Below are positions 8,105 to 17,638 of a stretch of 32,391 nucleotides of DNA, one piece after another. Source of the stretch: Bacteroidales bacterium (lineage in GTDB: Bacteria > Bacteroidota > Bacteroidia > Bacteroidales > UBA4181). The translations under genes were made by a program, and so were the position numbers. The first letter of the stretch is position 1. The number at the start of each line of letters is the position of its first letter. The stretch covers positions 1-32,391 of the forward strand of contig JAISOY010000152.1 in NCBI GenBank assembly GCA_031275285.1. The letters run 5' to 3'. The notes under the pieces were generated by a model. It was not told the origin of the DNA. It ran no database searches and saw only the letters and a program-made list of their open reading frames with translations.

Positions 8105-10021
8105 TTAATCAGACGTCGTTTTACACAGACGGAAATCAGCAATATACACAACTACTTCTTTTGCTGAAGTATAAGCGAAAGTGGCACTACCTTCGCCTCC
8201 GATATTGACTGCATAGACACGGTTACGCCTTTGGGAATTGTCTCCTCCGTCATTTGCACGCATATCAATGGTGTATTCATGCCATGAGGTTTGTATCTCA
8301 GCATCGCCCATTTTTGCCTGTTTCCCGGCATCCCAAGACTGTTGAGTATAATCGGAATTTTGAGGATATCCCCACAAACTATTCATCGGACGGATCCACG
8401 GCAAACGGAAAATATCCCAGCCTACCTGGTTGGCTCCCGCATTGTTGGTCACCACTTCTTTTTTACATCCGATAAACATCTTAAACTTCACATAGGGATA
8501 ACGTTGGTTGTCAAAGCGCCATTGTCTGGGCAATGCAAAGATAAATGTTGCATTTTTCTGTTTGATCACACAACGATAGATGTTTTTACCGTCATTTTGA
8601 ATTAATTGACCCAGTTGCAGGTTTACCGTTTCACCATTCACCACATCTTCACCCGTATTGGGGAGATTCCATCTGCTGATATCCGTATAACCGGGGCGGG
8701 GCAGGAAGTTGCCGGAGTGGGATAAATTCATATCCCAGGCATCCGCCTGAACCCATCCGTTAGCAAAGAACTGAGGCTCGATAAATACACGGTCAGGAAA
8801 AAACGGATCACTATTGGGTATTTTTGTTACTACAGTTCCTACATAAGGTTCCAGGAAAGTATCGAAGGCTGTTCCCATGGTTTTTTCTATGTACCGGATA
8901 GTCGTGATTTGTCCGGATTCAATGGCATCTTTCAGGGTCTGCAGACTTTCTGGAGCATTACCAGTAGCAGCATTGATCTTTGCAGGCTGGTCTACCGGCA
9001 TCATGAACTCCTGCCATGCGCCTCCGCCCACCCGGCTTGTCACACCATTCCTTCCATAATCCAGGACTTCGAGTGTTCCGGGAAGTCCTTTTCCGGTTAG
9101 ATCAAGGGTATGTACCTTATTGAAAAAGAACAAATCGGCAAAGGTGGTCATATTCATTGGGTAAACCAGTTCAGTCACCTTATCTGCTTCTTCCAGTGTG
9201 AATACATTGATTCCATTGCCTCTCAAAGTATTTAACTCGGTTGGAACAAACGGCTGATCAGGTGTGGGCATCTGCACTACATACGGCCTTTCAACATTAA
9301 TGGTATCCAGCAGTTCCCTGCCGTCGTCCAGAATCGGAAGTACGCGATAGGTCATATCAAAAGTCACTTCCTGTCCTGATGGAAGATTACTGGCATAAAC
9401 TCGCGGAGAATTAAGTAAGGTGTCTGCTTCTGATTTACCGTCGGCATCGGTATACCGGCATATAAGTCCGTGGTATTCCATCATGATGGTATGCAGACCG
9501 GTAGGCCATTCCAGCAATATAGCCGAAGAAGCAATGGATGCATTAGGGTTAAGGATACCTTCGGACAACACATCACGGTCATACGAAGTGTAGGGCACCA
9601 ATGATATCTCCTGTGGCGTGGAGCGATAACCATACTGGTCTTCGGTATAGATCAGGAACCGGTACAGACGAGGTTCGGTCAAATTGGTAACATTGACATA
9701 AGAACAAACGCTATCGATCACGATTTCTTTAGGATCCGGGGTATCGGTATCATAGGTGACAATGGTTTTTTGGGCTCTGCCCATGATAATTTTGCTGGCC
9801 GGTATGCGGCCGTCTTTCCGTAAGTCTATTTCTACGCGTTCAAAACCAACCCGTCCATATATAGTGTCGAACGCAGCCGGATAGATCTCTTCCTTTTCTG
9901 AAAAGTCTTTTATACTGTCATATATAGCATCTTTGTCGCACGAAGCAATAATCAATGCCATCATGATAAGTATACCGGACAAAAACAGGTGTATATTTCT
10001 ATTTTCAAATAATGTCTTCAT
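8105..10021 (-). CDS. DUF4998-containing surface lipoprotein of the Sus-type operon
   Basis: A 638-residue lipoprotein. The signal peptide ends in IIASC (Cys28) followed by DKD, which fits surface export. Residues about 30-230 look like DUF4998 (AIYDSIKDF opening, then alternating beta strands with a fibronectin-III-like pattern). The middle region (about 235-400) contains a TLRGNGINVFTLEEADKV segment that I do not recognise. The C-terminal third (about 430-635) is aromatic- and Trp-rich and ends in repeated beta strands, suggesting a jelly-roll carbohydrate-binding module. It occupies the place of SusE/SusF-like glycan-binding proteins, so surface glycan binding is the likely role. The gap to the sialidase-fold gene is 23 bp. 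The family call is moderately sure; the ligand is unknown. Confidence 0.7.
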   Translation of the reverse strand: MKTLFENRNIHLFLSGILIMMALIIASCDKDAIYDSIKDFSEKEEIYPAAFDTIYGRVGFERVEIDLRKDGRIPASKIIMGRAQKTIVTYDTDTPDPKEIVIDSVCSYVNVTNLTEPRLYRFLIYTEDQYGYRSTPQEISLVPYTSYDRDVLSEGILNPNASIASSAILLEWPTGLHTIMMEYHGLICRYTDADGKSEADTLLNSPRVYASNLPSGQEVTFDMTYRVLPILDDGRELLDTINVERPYVVQMPTPDQPFVPTELNTLRGNGINVFTLEEADKVTELVYPMNMTTFADLFFFNKVHTLDLTGKGLPGTLEVLDYGRNGVTSRVGGGAWQEFMMPVDQPAKINAATGNAPESLQTLKDAIESGQITTIRYIEKTMGTAFDTFLEPYVGTVVTKIPNSDPFFPDRVFIEPQFFANGWVQADAWDMNLSHSGNFLPRPGYTDISRWNLPNTGEDVVNGETVNLQLGQLIQNDGKNIYRCVIKQKNATFIFALPRQWRFDNQRYPYVKFKMFIGCKKEVVTNNAGANQVGWDIFRLPWIRPMNSLWGYPQNSDYTQQSWDAGKQAKMGDAEIQTSWHEYTIDMRANDGGDNSQRRNRVYAVNIGGEGSATFAYTSAKEVVVYIADFRLCKTTSD

Positions 10022-10054
10022 CTTTTGAAAGTTTTGATGGTTTATATAACTTTA

Positions 10055-11383
10055 TCAATATCCTTCCGCTTTACGCCCATATAGGGTGATTTCCGACAAA
10101 CAGTTTGCATTGGTGCCTTCGTAGTTATTGTCAAAACTTGACAATGCCTCATAACGGAACCAACGTGTAGGTTTGGTGAATTTAGGATCCTCAGGAAACA
10201 TGTAGGCCATGTCGCCCTGTCGTCCCAATACACGGTATTGTCGGTCGGGTAAATTCAACGGAAAAGTAATGATGTGGGTAGTGATGGAATCCCAGGATTG
10301 GGTGTCTTCATCCCAACGCCACATAGAATAGCTACCGACATTTTCATTGCGGTAATAGTCTTCACGGCCGCTATATTCGGTGGCTTCGGTATGGCGATAA
10401 CGCTGGTGCGTGATGATCCGGCTCAACTCGTAGTAATCTCCCAGGTCGATGATATAATTCCATGGTACGTTACCATCCCTGGTTTCACCAGTACGGCCTT
10501 TTCCATAGGTATGGGTAAAATTGACAAAAGTACCGTCGCTGATAAGGTCATCTATAGCCATGTAATCACGTCCTTCCAATGCATTGAAAAATCCCATAGG
10601 CACGCCGGTATTGACTTTCTGTCCGGCACGGTTAAGAATGGTAGAATCATTTGTTTCAGGTATTTGCCAGCTAGTCTTAGGAATTTTTACATCGCTGAGC
10701 AGTTTGATTTCACCAATATCAATATTATCGCTACTGTTACCATATTCATCTTCAACACGTACTTTCACCTTAATAAGTTGGTCGAGGAGTAACGGGTCGC
10801 GGACAAACTGACGTTCTTCTGCTTCACGGGATGTATACACCATGCTTTTTTTCTGCAGGGTGCCCGTTGCATCTTCGTATTCATAATCCATGAATATTTT
10901 CATGCTTTTCATCAATCCGTTTTCCCAGTTGATGTAGAAGGAACTGAAACCGCCGATACAATAAACAGTACTGGCTACTTGTTCTACAGCCGGTTCCATA
11001 GCTTCCACTGTTATTGCAATTTTGTCGGAGTGGTTACCTGCGCGATCAACAGAATACAATTGGATCGTATGTGGCTCCTGTGAGGCAAATCCGTAAACAT
11101 CAATGTAGTCCGTAAAATAGGATACGGAGAACCATCTTTCTACACCTGTTTTTGTTTGGTAAGTGGCATCAATGGACAACAAATCTTCATCATCGGGTTT
11201 TTGGAAAAATATACGTACTCCCCCGTATGTCGGCTTATATTTTAGAAATACAGGCGGATTAGGAGGATCCGAGTCGTTATAGCCAATCTCAAACCGTTCG
11301 TTTTCCTTACAGGAAAACAGCAACAATACCGTCCAGATCCCTGTAAGGATTTTGATTTTTATTATTGTGTTTTTCATATTCAT
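10055..11383 (-). CDS. DUF4959/DUF5126/DUF5000 domain surface lipoprotein
   Basis: A 442-residue lipoprotein directly downstream of susD (28-bp gap). The signal peptide ends in LLFSC (Cys25), followed by KENE. The three-domain arrangement is the usual one for Bacteroidota SusD-linked lipoproteins. A DUF4959 fibronectin-like domain spans about 38-135 (DPPNPPVFLKYKPTYGGVRI). A DUF5126 domain spans about 136-235. A DUF5000 domain spans about 245-440 and resembles discoidin/F5-8 type carbohydrate-binding modules. These proteins are believed to assist SusCD in capturing glycans at the cell surface. The ATG at 11383 is used; a second ATG two codons later is equally possible. Domain names come from recognition of the pattern, not from a search. 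Confidence 0.78.
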   Translation of the reverse strand: MNMKNTIIKIKILTGIWTVLLLFSCKENERFEIGYNDSDPPNPPVFLKYKPTYGGVRIFFQKPDDEDLLSIDATYQTKTGVERWFSVSYFTDYIDVYGFASQEPHTIQLYSVDRAGNHSDKIAITVEAMEPAVEQVASTVYCIGGFSSFYINWENGLMKSMKIFMDYEYEDATGTLQKKSMVYTSREAEERQFVRDPLLLDQLIKVKVRVEDEYGNSSDNIDIGEIKLLSDVKIPKTSWQIPETNDSTILNRAGQKVNTGVPMGFFNALEGRDYMAIDDLISDGTFVNFTHTYGKGRTGETRDGNVPWNYIIDLGDYYELSRIITHQRYRHTEATEYSGREDYYRNENVGSYSMWRWDEDTQSWDSITTHIITFPLNLPDRQYRVLGRQGDMAYMFPEDPKFTKPTRWFRYEALSSFDNNYEGTNANCLSEITLYGRKAEGY

Positions 11384-11411
11384 TTCTTTTTCGGTTAATT
11401 CAAATATTTCG

Positions 11412-13436
11412 TTACCATCCGGGATTTTGAATCATGTTGGCATTGGTATTCATTTCGTTCAGGGAAATCGGCCACAGGTAATTCCGGTTAAGGAAACGGC
11501 GGCGTTGCTTCACTTCCAGACGGAAGAAATTTTGGGCACCATAGCTTTCTGCTGTCCATCCGGTTACAGGAGTGTTAAATTCGGCAGCTCCTTGTTTGTA
11601 ACGAATTACATCCCAGTAACGGCTTCCTTCAAATGATAATTCAATGGCCCTTTCACGTAAAATAATTTCACGCATACCGGCTTTGTCAAGATGTCTGTTC
11701 AGATATAAGGTGGTGACCAGATTGGCGTCCGACCATACATCTTCCACATTCGGAATACCTGCACGGCTTCTTATTTTGTTGATTTCGTCCCATACCTGTT
11801 GATCGGGACCATACAACTGATTCAGTATTTCGGCTTTCATCAGGTAAAGGTCTGCCATGCGGATGATCGGGTAAGGGAAATGGATCTGACGGATCCAACT
11901 ACCAGATTTGGATTCGGGGTGTACATATTTCTTTACACCGACACCTGTCCAGTAAAAATCCGTGGCAAAATTGGAAGAGTATCCCCCTGCCGTACCACCA
12001 TACATTTCCGTTGGAATGCAGAACTGATGGGCACGCCAATAACCTCCGGTAAAACCAAGATTAGCATAAAAGCGAGGTTCGCGATCCAGATAAAGCTTAG
12101 CCGTCATATAATTGGGTTGAAGAATACCCCGCCAGTTTTGGTATTCTACATCAGTGGAATCTACGGTGGAAACTAACCGGTACATATTGTTCCTGTCAAA
12201 AGTTTTGTCTACTTCAATGGGTAATCCGTTTTTAGTGTAGTAACGACTCACCATCTGGAATGTAGCCGAACCCCAGTTCCATGAATTTCCTGTTGTTTCC
12301 GTTACCCCGTTGGTATATGTGTTAGGCAGACGGAGATTGCTGGCATCCTGTAGGGTACCACTTGCCCCCATTGAATAAGTACGTCCCCAGAGACATTCTT
12401 TGTTCCATGGGTCAACAACCAACATACGCAAGGTATAGTATTGCTTCAGATTGGGATTGGCGCGCCAGTCATCGATATCAAATTTATAGGGCTGATCTTC
12501 GTATTCATAAAGACCGAAACCATCTTCTTCACTTTGGCGGATCGCTTCAATAATAGCTTCTTCGGCATCTTTCCATTTCTGGGTCCAGGCAGGAGAACCT
12601 TCCTCGTCCATTGGGAAGAAGGGTTGTCCGTCATGATCAGTAAAACCACCGTATAGATCTTTGGGACCATTGAATAACGGACTGGCACGGAACAGCAGGA
12701 TGCGTGCCTTAATGGCTTTGGCAGCCGCCTTGCTGACCATTCCCAATTCCGTATCCATGATGTCTTCCTTTAGATCGGGTATGGCTTCGTCGATCAATTT
12801 AATGACATAATCAAAACATTCATCGACTTTTTGGCGGCGGACAAATAAATCCTCCGAATCTGAATTGAGCGGAAGATTTTCGTCAACAATGACAATAGGT
12901 CCATAATGCTGGATCAATAGAAAATGAAAATAAGCCTTCAAAAATTTTACCTGGGCAATCCAGAAATTCATATCTTCCCGGGGAAGATCTTTGACCAAAT
13001 GGATATTTTCAAGAAACGTATTGGCCATACGGATACGTATGTATAAGGGAGGAACCGGATAGTATTTAACACCGCCATCCGGTTCTACCTTCAGGCCTTC
13101 CCAAAGATTGAGGAACGGCCTGGAAGTAGTCTGTAGCCCTTCCATAATTTGCGATCCATAAAGGTTGGAATGATTCAGGGTAGCATTACGTTGTCCCAGC
13201 CAGTCATCGCCCAGTAAAAACTCAGTATAATGGATTTGATGGTTGTTCGGAAGCCCTGAATATACATTACTTAAAGCCTGGTATGCCATTTCCTTATTAG
13301 CGAAATAATCTTCCAGAGAAATAGTGTTGTCCGGTACAATGTCGAGGAAATCAGCGCATGAGGACAACAATCCGGCAAACAACAAGCAGCTAACCCATCG
13401 TTTTGCATTGGTGATGATTATATTTAATCCTTTCAT
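11412..13436 (-). CDS. susD: SusD/RagB family nutrient-binding outer membrane lipoprotein
   Basis: A 674-residue SusD homologue. The signal peptide ends in LLSSC (Cys27), and the next residues ADFLDIVPDNTISLEDYF are the hallmark N-terminus of SusD/RagB. Tetratricopeptide-like helices follow (for example MAYQALSNVYSG). The C-terminal region contains YPIIRMADLYLMKAE and RAIELSFEGSRYWDV, both strongly conserved in the family. SusD forms a lid over the SusC channel and binds the incoming glycan at the outer surface. At 674 residues it is somewhat longer than many members (about 500-650). It lies 30 bp after susC. Substrate specificity cannot be read from the sequence. Confidence 0.95.
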   Translation of the reverse strand: MKGLNIIITNAKRWVSCLLFAGLLSSCADFLDIVPDNTISLEDYFANKEMAYQALSNVYSGLPNNHQIHYTEFLLGDDWLGQRNATLNHSNLYGSQIMEGLQTTSRPFLNLWEGLKVEPDGGVKYYPVPPLYIRIRMANTFLENIHLVKDLPREDMNFWIAQVKFLKAYFHFLLIQHYGPIVIVDENLPLNSDSEDLFVRRQKVDECFDYVIKLIDEAIPDLKEDIMDTELGMVSKAAAKAIKARILLFRASPLFNGPKDLYGGFTDHDGQPFFPMDEEGSPAWTQKWKDAEEAIIEAIRQSEEDGFGLYEYEDQPYKFDIDDWRANPNLKQYYTLRMLVVDPWNKECLWGRTYSMGASGTLQDASNLRLPNTYTNGVTETTGNSWNWGSATFQMVSRYYTKNGLPIEVDKTFDRNNMYRLVSTVDSTDVEYQNWRGILQPNYMTAKLYLDREPRFYANLGFTGGYWRAHQFCIPTEMYGGTAGGYSSNFATDFYWTGVGVKKYVHPESKSGSWIRQIHFPYPIIRMADLYLMKAEILNQLYGPDQQVWDEINKIRSRAGIPNVEDVWSDANLVTTLYLNRHLDKAGMREIILRERAIELSFEGSRYWDVIRYKQGAAEFNTPVTGWTAESYGAQNFFRLEVKQRRRFLNRNYLWPISLNEMNTNANMIQNPGW

Positions 13437-13466
13437 GTTTTTAATAATAAAGTTTCGATAATTAAT

Positions 13467-16400
13467 TTAGAAATTAACATGAATCCCTATGTTGAAGCGC
13501 CGGTTAATAGGGTAACCTAGTCCATTGCCGCCCATTTCAGGATCCCAGAGTTTAAAACGGCTGAGCGTGAATAAGTTTTCTCCGGTAAAGTAAATACGTG
13601 CACTTGTCAGATTCAGCTTTTCGGCAAACGGGAAAGTATAGCCGAATTCTACTGTTTTCAAGCGCATAAAGCTTCCTTCGCGTAACCACCATGATGATTG
13701 TACTGTATTGTTTTCTACATGATAGGTAGCCAGACGGGGCCAGAAAGCGTGCACGTTCGGATTGGTTTCGCTCCAGGAATCGCGCGCTACGATTTCAGGT
13801 GCATTCCTACGATCATAGAAGGGGGCGATTTTCGCCGGTTGGATATAAAATGATACGCGGGCATTTCCCTGGAAGAAAAACGAAAGGTCGAAATTCTTGT
13901 ATCCTGCCGATAATCCGAAACCATACTGTACTTCAGGATCAGTAGGATAACCCATAGGCACCCGGTCATTGGTATTGATCACGCCATCACCATTGACATC
14001 CAGATATTTAATGTCGCCACGCATATATGCGCCGAATTCCTGTCTCGGTGAGTTGTCGATCTCCAGTTGATCTACAAAAAGCCGTTCGGCGATGTATCCC
14101 CAGGTTTGTTTGATGGGATGTCCGACATTTGAAAGGTATCTGTCGCGATAGTTCTTTTCGTCCAGCTCCAGGTACTTGTTGATGGCAAAAGTAATGTTGG
14201 CACGTCCTGTCAGCCAGAAATCGGAACCAAAGAAACGCCTGTAATCGACAGAGGCATCGAATCCCTTGGATGAGGCTTTACCCACATTACCGTGTATGGT
14301 AGTCTCAAAACCGGCAGTCGCAGGGAAATTTTCCCTGGCCATGTAGATGCTTTCCCGGAGGTCTTTGAATATGTCGAATTGGATTTTCAACGATTCATCC
14401 TTGAATAAATTGATTTCCGTCCCCAGATTATATTTTTCGGCTGTTTCCCATGATATGTCGGGATTGGAATACCTGTTGAAAGTGAATCCGGAGTATGAGC
14501 CGGAAAAAATCCGTCCCCATTGATAAAATGCTGTTCTATCTGTATTATTGACAATTTCGGAAAGATAGAAGAAGCGACTTTCCCGGTTTGCAATATTGTC
14601 ATTACCCACTTTTCCATAGGTGAATTTGAATTTCAGCAGGCTGATTGTATTTTTCAATCCTTCACCCCAGAATTTTTCATTGGAAACAATCCAGCCCGCA
14701 GCGAAGGACGGGAAAAATCCAAACCGTTTTTTGCCTTGAAATTTTTCCGAACCGTTATAACCGTAGGCAAATTCTGCAAAATAACGTTTATCGTAATCGT
14801 AAGAAACACGACCTGAATTACCAAGGTTTCGTTCGGGCAGGGTTTTATAAATGGTGCCGTTGTTTCCGTCGGTCAGAATTTTCTGGCTATGAATACCTAC
14901 CGTCATCAGGTCGACACTATGCTTACCCCAGGTTTTACCCCAGATAAACTGGGCTTCAAAGTAGAAGTGTGTACTGCCGTCACGCTCGCCACGTACATCG
15001 CCCAGATAAGGGACTGTATTTGGATTCAAATTATAGAGGGTATACTCGCCTGTGAACGCATCGTACTGTTCCAGCGCATAGTAGACCGGAGCATAGCTGC
15101 GGTATCCTATGGTCTTATTCCAGGTATTGGCTGAGCCTTTGAACTGGAACTTCAGGTTAGGTGTAATGAAATCCAGATCTTGCATGAGTGTGGCCTGTAT
15201 GCTGATGTTGTTTTCGTTTCTTTCCTTGTATCCCTTCACCATCTGTGCAAATGGATTGACTTTTGATGGGTCAGCATTACCAAAAAGCGTCCAGCGCGTT
15301 TCTTTATTGCGTTCATCCGGCTCCCATATAGCAGGAAAATCAACTGGGTTGCTATCCATGACCATTTTGAAAAGTTCGCTAGCGTCTTCATACGGGCCGT
15401 TATACCTTTCAAAGCGGCCATAAATACGGGTATCGAGTTTGGTAGTCTTGCCCAGTTTAAACGTTACGTTGCTACGCAAATTGAAACGCTTGATATCGAT
15501 GTTGTTGTTGAAATTATTCAGGTTGTCCTGATCGTCTACCTTTAACAGACCCGTTTCGTTTTCAAATCCGCCGGATACATAGTAGTTGGCGACCTGGCCG
15601 CCACCTGAAAAATTGACATTGGCTTTGGTATTAAAGGTAGCCTGTTTGAACATCTTGTCATACCAATCAATGTTCGGATAGATCATAGGGTTGTCACCGC
15701 GTTCGGTGGCCAGTATTTTTTCTTCACTGTACCATGGTGCGGTCGGCGTATCGTTGATGTTGTGAACCTGATCGTCATACCGGGAAACCAACGCCTGGTT
15801 ATAAAGACGCATATATTCTACGCCATCGAGCAATTTGAGCAATTTGGTAGGTGTGGCAACATTGACATCTACACGTGCGGATATTTTTAGCTTATCGGTG
15901 TTGCCTCCTTTGGTAGTTACCGAAACGATACCGTTCGCGCCACGTGCACCATAAAGCACGGTTGCCGAAGCATCCTTCATCACGGAGAAACTTTCGATAT
16001 CGTCAGTCTGAATACGGGCAAGATCATCTGCAGAAGCTTCAAAACCATCAATCAGGATGAGAGGGCTGGATGCATACCCGAAAGTAGAAACCCCGCGGAC
16101 AAAGAACTGGGCATTATCTGCACCGGGTTCACCACTAGTCTGATAGGAAATCAACCCGGGAATTTTTCCTGCAAATGCGGAGGTAAGGTTTGAAGATGCA
16201 ATCTGCAAATCCTTAACATTCACCGACTCAATGGAAGCTAGCACACTTTCCTTTTTTTGAGTACCGAAAGCCGTTACTACTACTTCTCCTATCTGAGCAG
16301 CTTCTTCTTTCAAAACTACGGGGATAATCCGCCGGTTTCCGATTTTTACATTTTGGGACTGAAACCCAACAAAAGAGAATTGTAATGTACTTGTGTCACT

Positions 16401-16625
16401 GGGAGCGTTGATTGAAAACTCACCATTCATATTGGTAGCTGTTCCCTGGGAGGTTCCCCGGATTGTTACGGAAACACCTGGTAACGGTCCTCCACCTTCA
16501 TCAGTAACAGATCCGGTAATTCTAATTGACTGCGCCTGTAGCGCACATATTCCTACGATAAAAAATGCAGTGGTCAACAGCATTTTTCTCAGGTTATTTT
16601 GTTTACATTTGATAAACGTCATCAT
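13467..16625 (-). CDS. susC: SusC/RagA family TonB-linked outer membrane protein
   Basis: A 1052-residue TonB-dependent porin and first gene of the operon. A signal peptide ends near residue 31 (ICALQAQ). A carboxypeptidase-regulatory-like domain (about 34-105) opens with IRITGSVTDEGGGPLPGVSV. Around 113-127 is a TonB-box-type segment (EVVVTAFGTQKKES). The plug domain follows (about 130-240), and the rest is a beta-barrel that ends in phenylalanine (IGIHVNF), as needed for barrel insertion. It imports oligosaccharides using energy from the TonB system, with SusD as its partner. The absence of an extra N-terminal STN domain indicates it does not signal through an ECF anti-sigma factor. No regulator gene lies next to it in the window. 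Confidence 0.95.
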   Translation of the reverse strand: MMTFIKCKQNNLRKMLLTTAFFIVGICALQAQSIRITGSVTDEGGGPLPGVSVTIRGTSQGTATNMNGEFSINAPSDTSTLQFSFVGFQSQNVKIGNRRIIPVVLKEEAAQIGEVVVTAFGTQKKESVLASIESVNVKDLQIASSNLTSAFAGKIPGLISYQTSGEPGADNAQFFVRGVSTFGYASSPLILIDGFEASADDLARIQTDDIESFSVMKDASATVLYGARGANGIVSVTTKGGNTDKLKISARVDVNVATPTKLLKLLDGVEYMRLYNQALVSRYDDQVHNINDTPTAPWYSEEKILATERGDNPMIYPNIDWYDKMFKQATFNTKANVNFSGGGQVANYYVSGGFENETGLLKVDDQDNLNNFNNNIDIKRFNLRSNVTFKLGKTTKLDTRIYGRFERYNGPYEDASELFKMVMDSNPVDFPAIWEPDERNKETRWTLFGNADPSKVNPFAQMVKGYKERNENNISIQATLMQDLDFITPNLKFQFKGSANTWNKTIGYRSYAPVYYALEQYDAFTGEYTLYNLNPNTVPYLGDVRGERDGSTHFYFEAQFIWGKTWGKHSVDLMTVGIHSQKILTDGNNGTIYKTLPERNLGNSGRVSYDYDKRYFAEFAYGYNGSEKFQGKKRFGFFPSFAAGWIVSNEKFWGEGLKNTISLLKFKFTYGKVGNDNIANRESRFFYLSEIVNNTDRTAFYQWGRIFSGSYSGFTFNRYSNPDISWETAEKYNLGTEINLFKDESLKIQFDIFKDLRESIYMARENFPATAGFETTIHGNVGKASSKGFDASVDYRRFFGSDFWLTGRANITFAINKYLELDEKNYRDRYLSNVGHPIKQTWGYIAERLFVDQLEIDNSPRQEFGAYMRGDIKYLDVNGDGVINTNDRVPMGYPTDPEVQYGFGLSAGYKNFDLSFFFQGNARVSFYIQPAKIAPFYDRRNAPEIVARDSWSETNPNVHAFWPRLATYHVENNTVQSSWWLREGSFMRLKTVEFGYTFPFAEKLNLTSARIYFTGENLFTLSRFKLWDPEMGGNGLGYPINRRFNIGIHVNF

Positions 16626-16666
16626 AAGTTACATTATTGTTACGTTTTTTAAATAATAATTCTCAA

Positions 16667-16733
16667 CAACGACTCCTTGATGGGGTATCGTTGATTCATA
16701 CATACACCACCCATCCGGTGCTTTTACCCGATG
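16667..16733 (-). promoter_or_regulatory. Two stem-loops in the probable susC leader
   Basis: CAACGA at 16667-16672 pairs with TCGTTG at 16688-16693 (6 bp, 15-nt loop). CATCCGGT at 16712-16719 pairs with ACCCGATG at 16726-16733 with one internal mismatch and a 6-nt loop. They lie about 40-110 nt before the susC start and could shape translation or mRNA stability, but either could be chance. Confidence 0.25.
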
Positions 16734-17019
16734 TAATACATTCATAATTTATTGATATTAATATAATTATAATTTATTCACATTGCAATCTCATACTCTA
16801 ATAATTTGTCCTATAATATCTATGGACAACAATCAACTTCCATAAATAGATGTTGTTAATACAAAAGCTTCAGAGATGTGTTTTTTTTCATATCATTCTC
16901 GAATTGATTGAATTTCATTTGTTTTTCATAGGCCTCCTTTTTTAATAATGATTAATAAATAGTTCTTAGTATTCTAAGTCATATAGTGATTTAAAATAGC
17001 CGGGGTATAGGTACAAACG

Positions 17020-17059
17020 CAAAAAGGCAAACCATAAAATTTTATGGTTTGCCTTTTTG
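17020..17059. terminator. Perfect 40-bp palindrome, terminator-like in both directions
   Basis: The left arm, 17020-17039, and the right arm, 17040-17059, are exact reverse complements. The core is GGCAAACCAT / ATGGTTTGCC, with A5 and T5 on the outside. Either strand would give a stable hairpin with a U-run, the form of an intrinsic terminator. It is about 560 bp beyond the dnaJ stop, too far to be an ordinary dnaJ terminator. It may end a short minus-strand transcript or act within the susC leader. Confidence 0.7.
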
Positions 17060-17077
17060 GAAAAGTAAATATATTTG
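17048..17077 (+). promoter_or_regulatory. Promoter-like sequence reading into the (CT)15 repeat
   Basis: TTTG at 17048-17051 and TATATTTG at 17070-17077 are separated by 18 bp, matching the Bacteroidota -33 and -7 elements. The -33 lies within the right arm of the palindrome. No convincing gene follows on this strand; only a 39-residue ORF starts at 17128. In such AT-rich DNA it may be a chance match. Confidence 0.3.
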
Positions 17078-17084
17078 TTATTTA

Positions 17085-17121
<37 letters not shown>

Positions 17122-17205
17122 ATAGGCATGCCACACCCATTGTTTCAGGGTATTTCAGAAGAAATATTTTTGAGAGTATTAACATTTTTTATGAATTTTG
17201 TCGGA

Positions 17206-17234
17206 CAAATATACGATAATTTTTTTGAAAGCAA
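17206..17234 (-). promoter_or_regulatory. Minus-strand promoter-like sequence upstream of the repeat and palindrome
   Basis: On the minus strand, TTG (17232-17234) and TATATTTG (17206-17213) are separated by 18 bp. Transcription would start near 17200, run through the GA form of the microsatellite and meet the palindrome at 17059-17020, giving an RNA of about 180 nt, or continue as a long susC leader. Prediction only. Confidence 0.35.
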
Positions 17235-17616
17235 TAAAAAAGAATAAAAAACGTAATAAAAAATAAACCTTTCTATGCAAAAATATCAACATTAGTAAAT
17301 ATGTGCTTGATAATAAATATATTAATACTGATTGTTTTGTTTTTGCTCTTTTTAATATCAATATAATTCATCTAAATATATAAAATATTTTGAAAATATA
17401 CTTCTATAAATTGATTTGTCAAATAATTGAAATTTAGCTTGTTATGTTTTTTTTGTTTATTTCGCACCAAATGGTCCCTGAAAAAGAAACGAAAAAATAA
17501 GAAAATTACCAACATTATTGGATCGAGTCGAAATAAAAATAAACAAAATATGAAAGTGTTATTTCATGAATAGCTGAAAATGTTCAAAAAACACTTCTTT
17601 ATCCTTAATGTAAATT

Positions 17617-17638
17617 GAAATTTATTCGAATAAATTTC
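17617..17638. repeat. 22-bp AT-rich palindrome over the dnaJ stop codon
   Basis: GAAATTTATTC at 17617-17627 is exactly mirrored by GAATAAATTTC at 17628-17638, and the dnaJ stop lies inside. It has no following U-run on the minus strand, so it is a weak terminator candidate. It could protect the 3' end of the dnaJ message. Confidence 0.35.

Noticed and set aside
10274..10792. A 172-residue open frame on the plus strand
   Set aside because: It is antisense to the DUF4959/5126/5000 lipoprotein gene, which has a signal peptide, lipobox and operon context; the antisense frame has no such support.
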